From contig NZ_LATL02000348.1 of the NCBI RefSeq assembly GCF_000972705.2, positions 1-15,621 of the forward strand: a stretch of DNA of 15,621 nucleotides. Reading direction: 5' to 3'. Numbering within the stretch: the first letter of the stretch is position 1; each line of letters starts with the position of its first letter. This DNA comes from Limnoraphis robusta CS-951 (lineage in GTDB: Bacteria; Cyanobacteriota; Cyanobacteriia; Cyanobacteriales; Microcoleaceae). Under the pieces are notes generated by a model, which saw only the letters and a program-made list of their open reading frames with translations, searched no databases and had not been told where the DNA came from. The position numbers were made by a program, and so were the translations under genes. This document shows, piece by piece, positions 1-6,500 of this stretch.

Positions 1-60
1 TTACATAACAACACACATCATCCCTGCAAAATATGAACCAGCACCGTAAAATTAAATGTA

Positions 61-300
61 GAATTAATTATAAACATAGCCACCTTTAACGGGTGGTCGC
101 GTGCGGGGGGTTGACGCTTCGCCGGACGCTGCTTCAATAACCGGAGTCTTATGCCTTCCTCCACGTCCGTTTCAAGTCTCAGAATGTCCTCCCGCGACTA
201 TTAACAAATCTTGTTTTTGTTTGTTTGTGTCTTCAAGTTGGATTTTCTCATTGACTTGAAGACTTCCCTTGTTCTGCCCTCAACTAAAGGAGTTCCAACC
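61..300 (-). pseudogene. Decayed 3' end of an IS200/IS605-type tnpB gene
   Basis: No intact reading frame exists here, but the minus strand read from position 240 gives a segment containing IVAGGHSET, a TGA stop, then NGRGGRHK and a tail ending EAASGEASTPRTRPPV before a TAA near 66. The GH-E-T-N-x-x-GG pattern followed by an EA(S)-rich tail is typical of the last residues of cyanobacterial TnpB proteins. Just upstream, in another frame, minus-strand positions 299 down to about 201 read VGTPLVEGRTREVFKSM, which also fits the variable TnpB C-terminal region. At least one frameshift and one nonsense change are therefore needed, and the catalytic RuvC part is absent. This is a relic of an insertion sequence. 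In intact elements of this family the guide-RNA scaffold overlaps this same region, so a fossil scaffold could be present. The family call rests on motif recall without alignment. Confidence 0.55.
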
Positions 301-370
301 TAATCTTCTATTCTGTAGTATTTATGGGACAAGGCGGGTTTTTCTACCTCTTTGATTTTACCATAAAAGT

Positions 371-384
371 CGCCCTTAAGGGCG
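371..384. repeat. Perfect 14-bp palindrome
   Basis: CGCCCTTAAGGGCG is identical to its reverse complement. It lies in a non-coding gap between the tnpB relic and the PilB-like gene. It could be a short dispersed repeat or a protein-binding site. Nothing else in the window shares it. Confidence 0.6.
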
Positions 385-493
385 TTGTGCAATTATACTG
401 TTTAACATAACTTTTTTAAATCAAATAAAAGTAATCTATTTTAAATTTTACCAAAAAAAGATCACTTTTATTTTCTTTTTTACCCCCGACTTT

Positions 494-517
494 GAAAACA
501 CCCTGGCTTGGTCAGGG
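494..517 (-). terminator. Possible intrinsic terminator of the PilB-like gene
   Basis: On the minus strand CCCTG and CAGGG (517-513 and 505-501) form a 5-bp GC-rich stem with a 7-nt loop, followed by TGTTTTC. It lies about 58 nt past the stop codon of the minus-strand gene. The stem is short, so this is only a candidate. Confidence 0.3.
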
Positions 518-574
518 GGGTGGCGTAGCCGGGGGGATCAGCATCAATCTAACTTTTCTTCTCCGCCTGTTTGA

Positions 575-1618
575 TTAATGTTCATCCTTTTGCAGTAATG
601 CTTCTATTTGTCGAAGAATCGTTTTGAGCAACTGGGTTAACAAGGGTAAATTATCTGAGGGGAGAGGCGCTGAGTCTGAACGTTGTTCAATCTCTGTGAG
701 TTTTTTCTCCAGTTGTTGCGCCAAGCGTAAAGCATCCCGACTCAAAACAGCCATTTTGTGTTGTTGGTGAAATTTTAACGCCGCACCTCGCAACACTTGT
801 AAGTTTGCTTCTTCGCCATATTCTCCCGGTGTAACTCGTAAACGCAACAAAATATGAGTTCCGCTATAAATCCGCTCAATTTCTGCTTGTTTGGATTTTT
901 CAACCGGAATTAACGGCAGTTCTAGCAACCGCTTCAACTCATTAATCACCCCTTGAAATTGACTGGCTTCCAAATTTTCTAAGACTGATTGTAACACTCC
1001 ATCTTGACTCCACAAAATTCGACCCGTACAGCCTTGACGTTCAAAAAAAAGCCGACCAATTCCCCCCGCCAGAACCCGACCTAAGAGTTCATGTAATAAT
1101 TTTTCGGGAGTGAGTGTCGCTAAAACTTCAATCGGATGATTGAAGTAATTTGTATAGATTTCAAGAGTATGCGAATTTTTTGTATAATGATTTTCCACTA
1201 ATTTATGCTGATCTTTAGACTCATAAACCGAGTAATTATTAGAGTTTATCTGAGGATTTGAATAACCGTTATCATTTTTTTTTACCTGATTTTTAGAGTA
1301 ATTTTCTTGAGCTATATCTGTATTTTGTGAATTTTGAGTATGATATAAATAAGCCGATAAAATAGCCTCTTGTTCTGGAAAAGAAATCTTTTGTGTCTGC
1401 ACAGAGCAATGACGATAAGCTAACATTTTATTGACATAATCTAAAGCTGAATGATCATCCGGGTCAACAACCCCGAGACGCAAACAATTATCAATTAATG
1501 ATAGCGGTAGAACTTGATAGTGCAAACACACTTCAAAAGGGAGGATACTATCAATTAAAGGAAAAATCAGTTCAGCGTCCATGGAAGTCGCCTCATTGGT
1601 GGGAGTTTGAGCAAACAT
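575..1618 (-). CDS. PilB/GspE-like protein lacking the ATPase domain
   Basis: Probably an accessory or regulatory protein related to type IV pilus/type II secretion motors; exact role unknown. Residues about 13-95 resemble the GspE/PilB N1 (MshEN-like) domain, with LRLGVVDPDD and a following helix that match the family pattern. Residues about 96-160 are an Asn/Tyr-rich linker. Residues about 170-278 resemble the GspE N2 subdomain that precedes the motor core (RILWSQDGVLQSVL, then a GEEANLQVLRG strand). The protein stops where the Walker A region should begin: no GxxGxGKT, Asp-box or Walker B is visible. The last 60 residues are helical and probably coiled coil. A TTG at 1669 would add 17 residues. 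ATG 1618 was chosen because it is the first ATG, but ATG 1582 has a better ribosome site (GAGG, 8-nt spacing) and is a serious alternative (335 instead of 347 residues). No pilus gene lies beside it. Confidence 0.75.
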   Translation of the reverse strand: MFAQTPTNEATSMDAELIFPLIDSILPFEVCLHYQVLPLSLIDNCLRLGVVDPDDHSALDYVNKMLAYRHCSVQTQKISFPEQEAILSAYLYHTQNSQNTDIAQENYSKNQVKKNDNGYSNPQINSNNYSVYESKDQHKLVENHYTKNSHTLEIYTNYFNHPIEVLATLTPEKLLHELLGRVLAGGIGRLFFERQGCTGRILWSQDGVLQSVLENLEASQFQGVINELKRLLELPLIPVEKSKQAEIERIYSGTHILLRLRVTPGEYGEEANLQVLRGAALKFHQQHKMAVLSRDALRLAQQLEKKLTEIEQRSDSAPLPSDNLPLLTQLLKTILRQIEALLQKDEH

Positions 1619-2014
1619 TTTCCGATCAAAAAGTAACTTTGTTATTCCTAACACCGACTCCAATCCCAAAACCTGATAACAGCAAATGACTTTCCTACAT
1701 AGATGTCATTTGACAATCTAAAAGTCCGTGAAATTCCCCTGAAATTTTGGAGCGGTGCAAGTCTAGTAGATGCTCAAAGTTTACCCAGAGTTTATAAACT
1801 TTTTTGCAGACTCTATCTTTTCTAGTTTAACAAGTTCAGGCCCTCCAAGATCTTTGTTTTCCAGAGATGTTAAGAAGTGCAACAGAGAGCAGATAGACAC
1901 CCTTTACCTGATCTTACTCTTTTGCTAGGATTCGGTCGTGTTATATTAAATTCCGGATCAAGAACGTCAAATTGTGTAAAATTTGTTTACGGATTCGTAC
2001 AATACAAACAGTAT
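1619..2014. other. Divergent intergenic region with AT-rich hairpin
   Basis: No gene is supported here. The region separates the minus-strand PilB-like gene from the plus-strand L,D-transpeptidase and must hold both promoters. AAAGTTTA (1776-1783) and TAAACTTT (1795-1802) form an 8-bp hairpin with an 11-nt loop followed by more T residues, which looks like a weak terminator or leader structure. A TACAAT at 1998-2003 could be a -10 element for the transpeptidase, but no convincing -35 was found. Confidence 0.4.
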
Positions 2015-2575
2015 ATGGTGCGAGGAGAATTTTTGACTTCCAGTCTGAGATGCCTGAGTTGCCTAGTTGTTTTTCTATTACTCGCTACCCCTCAACCCGT
2101 CATTTCCTCCCCGGTTAATGATGGAGTTGTTGCAACGCGAAAATTATCCGTCCGCAAATTTTCCTCCTCTGGCAGTCAGACTCAACCTGAGTTACACTTA
2201 GTGATCAAACTGAGCGATCGCCGAGTTTACGTTTATCGTCAGCAACAACTCCTCACCAGTTATCCCATTGCTGTCGGTCGAGAAGGTTGGGAAACCCCCA
2301 CAGGTCAATATCAAGTTATCCAGAAAATTCAAGAACCCGCTTGGCAACATCCCTTCACCGGAGAAATTGTCCCCCCAGGCCCTGAGAACCCCTTGGGAAT
2401 GCGTTGGATAGGCTTTTGGACGGATGGCACCAACTACATCGGCTTTCACGGTACCCCCAACGAAGACACCGTAGGACAAGCCGCTTCTCATGGCTGTATC
2501 CGAATGTTGAACCAAGATGTACAGTTATTATTCGATAAAGTCACCATTGGAACCCCAGTAATTGTTCAACCCTAA
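2015..2575 (+). CDS. Exported L,D-transpeptidase (YkuD domain)
   Basis: Enzyme of the peptidoglycan layer that forms 3-3 cross-links or attaches substrates to the wall, acting outside the cytoplasmic membrane. An N-terminal hydrophobic segment (LSCLVVFLLLATPQP) is a signal peptide or anchor. The YkuD domain follows, from ELHLVIKLSDRRVYVY to the end. The active-site signature FHGTP, then ASHGCIRM, is complete, with the catalytic Cys at residue 161 from this start. At 186 residues this is a minimal single-domain enzyme with no LysM or peptidoglycan-binding module. Start choice: ATG 2015 has no clear ribosome site, whereas an in-frame TTG at 2033 has GAGGAG (2022-2027) five bases upstream and also leaves a good signal peptide. 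An upstream in-frame ATG at 1877 would put 46 residues before the signal peptide and is unlikely. It stands alone, with the DUF2231 gene about 100 bp downstream. Confidence 0.93.
   Translation: MVRGEFLTSSLRCLSCLVVFLLLATPQPVISSPVNDGVVATRKLSVRKFSSSGSQTQPELHLVIKLSDRRVYVYRQQQLLTSYPIAVGREGWETPTGQYQVIQKIQEPAWQHPFTGEIVPPGPENPLGMRWIGFWTDGTNYIGFHGTPNEDTVGQAASHGCIRMLNQDVQLLFDKVTIGTPVIVQP
2022..2027 (+). promoter_or_regulatory. Ribosome binding site that may set a TTG start
   Basis: GAGGAG lies five bases upstream of the in-frame TTG at 2033 and downstream of ATG 2015. If it is the real Shine-Dalgarno site, the transpeptidase begins at 2033 and is 180 residues long. Confidence 0.45.
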
Positions 2576-2677
2576 TCAACCTTAAGGCAGTTTCTAACCT
2601 TCACTTCGATAGATGCAGAATAAATCATAACAATGGGATGATCCGAACGACAGATTAATCTAAGGAATAGAGACATT

Positions 2678-3199
2678 ATGAATCAGTATCCCAATATTCC
2701 CCCTTTTATTGAGAACGACCAACAAGAGTATTACGATAGCGGAGTTCCCAGTAAAGTCGCAGTTGCCGGACATCCTTTACATCCCTTAATTGTCACCTTT
2801 CCGATTGCTTTTTTAGTCGGAGTATTAGGAACAGATATCGGATATTGGTTAACCCGTGATATTTTTTGGGCGAGGGCTTCTGTCTTGTTATTAGTCGCCG
2901 GACTGTTAACGGGATTATTAGCTGCAATTACCGGAATGATCGACTTTTTAGAAATTGATCGAGTCCGACAACACAGCGCTGGCTGGATTCACATGATTGG
3001 CAATATTATCGCCTTAGTCTTGTCAGGAATTAGTCTGTTTTTTCGTTGGGAACAGCCAGGAGATTTTATCCTATTTACCGGATTAATTCTATCATTAATT
3101 GTTGCTTCAGTTTTAGGACTTACTGGTTGGTTTGGCGCCGAACTCGTTTATCGCCATAAAGTTGCAGTCATTGGTAATGGCATTCAACAAAGACCATAA
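2678..3199 (+). CDS. DUF2231 family four-helix membrane protein
   Basis: Integral inner-membrane protein of unknown function. Four hydrophobic segments are visible at about residues 37-56, 66-86, 104-122 and 130-152. The GHPLHPLIVTFPIAF stretch (His32, His35) and DFLEIDRVRQHSAGWIHMIGN (His99, His105) are the hallmarks of DUF2231. The paired histidines inside or beside the helices could hold a metal or heme, but that is inference. The length of 173 residues is ordinary for the family. The first 25 residues form a polar, Pro/Asn/Gln-rich tail. The ATG start at 2678 has AAGGA (2662-2666) upstream, at a rather long spacing of 11 bases. It is followed by a clear hairpin terminator, so it is probably the end of its own transcript. 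Nothing around it points to a pathway. Confidence 0.85.
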   Translation: MNQYPNIPPFIENDQQEYYDSGVPSKVAVAGHPLHPLIVTFPIAFLVGVLGTDIGYWLTRDIFWARASVLLLVAGLLTGLLAAITGMIDFLEIDRVRQHSAGWIHMIGNIIALVLSGISLFFRWEQPGDFILFTGLILSLIVASVLGLTGWFGAELVYRHKVAVIGNGIQQRP

Positions 3200-3249
3200 A
3201 TCATTAATTGTTGATAGCATTGTGTGTGGATTATAAGGTCTATCCTATC

Positions 3250-3280
3250 AACCCGGTTGATCAGAGAAACTGGGTTTTTA
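3250..3280 (+). terminator. Intrinsic terminator after the DUF2231 gene
   Basis: AACCCGGTT (3250-3258) pairs with AACTGGGTT (3268-3276) through nine base pairs including one G-U, with a 9-nt loop and a T tract (3275-3279). It starts about 50 nt past the stop codon at 3199. Confidence 0.6.
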
Positions 3281-3321
3281 ATTAACTGTGTCTCATGCAA
3301 TTGAAAACCACTATCACTGTA

Positions 3322-3415
3322 ATCACTGGTGAAGTGTAAAGGGCGGGTTTATGTAAGTTATTGCTGGGAAAACATAAATTAATTCAGAACCCGCCCCTAC
3401 ATCACTGGTGAAGTG
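3322..3415. repeat. Palindromic element flanked by 15-bp direct repeats
   Basis: The 15-mer ATCACTGGTGAAGTG occurs at 3322-3336 and again at 3401-3415. Between the copies, GGGCGGGTT (3341-3349) and AACCCGCCC (3388-3396) form inverted arms around an AT-rich centre. The same arms, including the CCCCTAC extension on the right, recur at 8087-8232, so this is a dispersed miniature palindrome. Each 15-mer is itself a tiny hairpin (CACT/AGTG). The direct repeats could be a long target duplication or a repeat unit of their own. Confidence 0.7.
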
Positions 3416-3473
3416 ATATGAAGCCCCGCCCCCAGAACACGCATTAATCAACCGGACATGGTATCAGCCGTTT

Positions 3474-3489
3474 ATAAAACAAGTTTTAT
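3474..3489. promoter_or_regulatory. Inverted repeat upstream of the exoprotein promoter
   Basis: ATAAAAC and GTTTTAT are perfect 7-bp arms separated by AA. The site ends 12 bp before the -35-like TTGACG at 3502, a position expected for an operator. Its role is inferred from position only. Confidence 0.35.
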
Positions 3490-3501
3490 TAGTATATAAA
3501 A

Positions 3502-3532
3502 TTGACGGATTGTGTTTTTTTAGTGGTATACT
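3502..3532 (+). promoter_or_regulatory. Sigma70-type promoter of the TPS exoprotein
   Basis: TTGACG (3502-3507) and TATACT (3527-3532) are separated by 19 bp, slightly longer than ideal. Transcription would start near 3539, leaving a leader of about 25 nt before ATG 3564. This argues against the upstream TTG start at 3510. Confidence 0.45.
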
Positions 3533-3563
3533 TCTAAATAAGAATTATCCTTCAAGTCTCAAA

Positions 3564-6500
3564 ATGCCAGTGGTACAGCATCCCCTCTTAGACCTGTCCT
3601 TATTCGCGGGTTTAATTGCCTTGAGTTCTATTCTTCAAGTTCTACCCACACAAGCACAAATAGTCCCCGATAACACATTAGGTTCGGAAAACTCGGTGGT
3701 TACTCCTAATGTTAACATTCGAGGGATTAATAGCGATCGCATCGATGGGGGTGCGGTACGGGGGTCTAACTTATTTCATAGTTTTCAAGAATTTAATATC
3801 AGAGAGGGACGGGGAGCCTACTTTTCCAATCCCGATAATATTATCAATATACTAACTCGCGTTACTGGGGGGAATATCTCAGAAATCCTCGGAACATTAG
3901 GCGTTTTAGGAAATGCTAACCTATTTTTAATTAACCCTGCGGGGATTGTATTTGGGCCAAACGCAAGATTAGATGTAGGCGGTTCATTTTTTGCCACAAC
4001 AGCCGATGGAGTATTATTTGAAAATGGCTTTGAATTTGCAGCCAGTAACCCCGAAGCGCCGCCATTATTAACGATAAATATGCCGTTGGGTTTAAATATT
4101 CGAGAAAATCCAGGCGCTATTGTTAATCAAACGTTACCACAACTCGTTCGGTTGGATGAAAGTCCGTTAAGAAATGATGCAGGATTTCTGATTCCACAAG
4201 GCTTAAACGTTCCTCAAAATCAAACATTAGCATTAGTTGGTGGAGATGTATTATTTGATGGAGGCTTTGCAATTTCTCCTGGAAGTCGAATTCAATTAGG
4301 AGGCTTATCAGAACCGGGAATTATTGAATTAACAAATGTAGGGGCGAATGGCAATACGCCCATTCTTCAGTTTCCCGATAATATTCAACGGGGAAATGTT
4401 GCGTTAACCAATGAATCTCAAATAAACGTTCGTGCAGATGGAGGCGGAGACGTTAATATTAATGCGAGAAATGTTGAGATATCGGGCGATAGCGTTATTC
4501 GAGCGGGAATTGATGATGGATTGGGTTCTTTGGAAGCGCAAGGTGGAGATGTTAATATTAACGCTCAGGAAAACGTTTTGATAACAGGTGCAGAAAGTTC
4601 GATTAGAAACAGTATTGACATTGATGGAATCGGTCAAAGCGGAAACATTAACATTACAGCTAATTCACTTTCAATAAATGGCGGTGCTTTTATCAGCACT
4701 TCTATTTTAGGAAACGGAAACGCAGGGAATATAAATGTCAAAGCCGCATCCATTGAAATTTCGGGTACTTCTCCTGATGGTGAGTTTGAAAGCGGTTTTT
4801 TTGCGGATGTCACCGACACAGGTATTGGTAATGCAGGCAATATTCAAATCGAAACCGGACAATTTAGACTAACAGAAGGAGCGTTAATTCAATCTGCTAT
4901 TTTTGGAGAAGGAAATGCAGGTTCAGTATCAATTTTTGCAACCGATTCTGTTGACTTATCAAGTAGTAATATTTTTAGTAATGTTGTAGAAAATGCTGTT
5001 GGGAATAGTGGAACAGTTGAAATTAATACGGGGGATTTGTTATTGTCTGAAGGAGCGCGAATTAATACTAGCACTTCTGGACAAGGAAATGCAGGTAACA
5101 TAAACGTAAAAGCTGCATCCGTTGAGGTAACAGGTACTTCTCCAGACGGTCAGTTGTCGAGTGGTTTTTTTGCTAACGTCAACGAGACAGGGATGGGTAA
5201 TGGAGGAAACATTCAAATAGAAACAGGACAGTTACGACTGACTGATATAGCGATAATTTCAAGCAGTACATTCGGACAAGGAAATGCAGGTTTAGTATCG
5301 ATTTTTGCAACCGATTCTGTGGACTTAGCAGATAGTGGTATTTTCAGCAATGTTGGAGAAAACGCTGTTGGAGATGGGGGAAATATTGAAATTTCAACCT
5401 CATCGCTTAATGCAATAAATGGAGAGATTAGTTTAAATACATCTGGGAACGGAAACGCAGGAGATATTAATATAAAAGCACAGCAGATAGATCTTTCAGA
5501 TTCTATGATAGCGGGGGATACTCTTGGAACGGGTAGCATTGGAAATATTACTATCGACACGGGAACTTTGATGCTTCGTGATGGTGCTGATATTAGACTG
5601 ACTATCCGAGAAGAAGGAGCAACAGGTTCAACAGGAAATATAACCGTTAACGCTTCCGAGTCTGTAGACATAATAGGCGTTTCACCAACTGGCGTTCAAA
5701 GTCGAATCAATACCCGGACTTTTGGCAACGGTAATACAGGAAGCGTTATTATCAATACTCCCAGATTAGCCGTTCGGAATGGAGGTAGTATCTTTGCTAG
5801 TAGCTTCAATACCGGACAAGCAGGAGATGTGATTATTAATGCTTCAGAATCCGTTGAAGTCAGTGGAGGAAGCCCCATTCAATCTGATCTAGATTCTGTT
5901 GAATTTGTTATAGAACCTTCCATTAATCCTGAAGATAGAACTGCGATTTCTAGCGACATATCAACAGGGAGTAATCGTGGAGAAGGAAGGGCAGGAAGCG
6001 TTTTCATCACCACAAATAAACTCACAATTCGAGAGGGAGGAGAAATAGGAACTTCTACTTTAGGAAGGGGGAGTTCAGGTTTGGTACAAGTCAAAGCCAA
6101 TGAAGTGGAGATAACGGGACAGTTGAATATTGGTGAATTCAACTCAAGAAGCGGCTTAACTGTTTTTACAAATGGTGAAGGAACCGCAGGAACTCTTAAT
6201 TTAGAAACCGGACGATTAACCGTTCGAGATGGAGGTCGTATATCAGTAACCAGTGGAAACGGCAGTAGCGCTGGCTCTATCAATATTCAAGCTTCTATTG
6301 TTGAATTAATTGGAGATGGAAGATTTCCCAGTGAAAATGGAGAGATAATATTTCCCAGTCAAATTGCTGTAACAACAGGTAGAACGGAAGAAACATCTCT
6401 TAATACAGAATTTAGCGGTACTAGCGTGGGAAGTATCACACTCGAAGCAGACCAATTAAGAATTCTCAACGGAGCAGAGATATCAACTTTTACAGGAGAT

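Larger units (their letters stand above)
301..574. other. AT-rich non-coding spacer with palindrome
   Basis: I see no supportable gene here. The stretch contains a perfect 14-bp palindrome at 371-384, an AT-rich block at about 395-480, and a GC-rich block at about 500-535 that holds a possible terminator for the gene to the right. The contrast between AT-rich and G-run segments suggests remnants of mobile DNA, but no terminal repeats could be paired by eye. Confidence 0.5.

Noticed and set aside
1498..1689. Plus-strand 63-codon frame opposite the PilB-like gene
   Set aside because: It overlaps the well-supported N1 domain on the other strand and shows no recognisable protein features.
3510..3563. 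Upstream TTG start of the exoprotein
   Set aside because: It lies before the predicted transcript start and would put 18 extra residues in front of a good signal peptide.
4404..6283. Series of open minus-strand frames inside the exoprotein gene
   Set aside because: They mirror the repeat periodicity of the plus-strand gene, lack ribosome sites and family features, and the plus-strand frame is strongly protein-like throughout.
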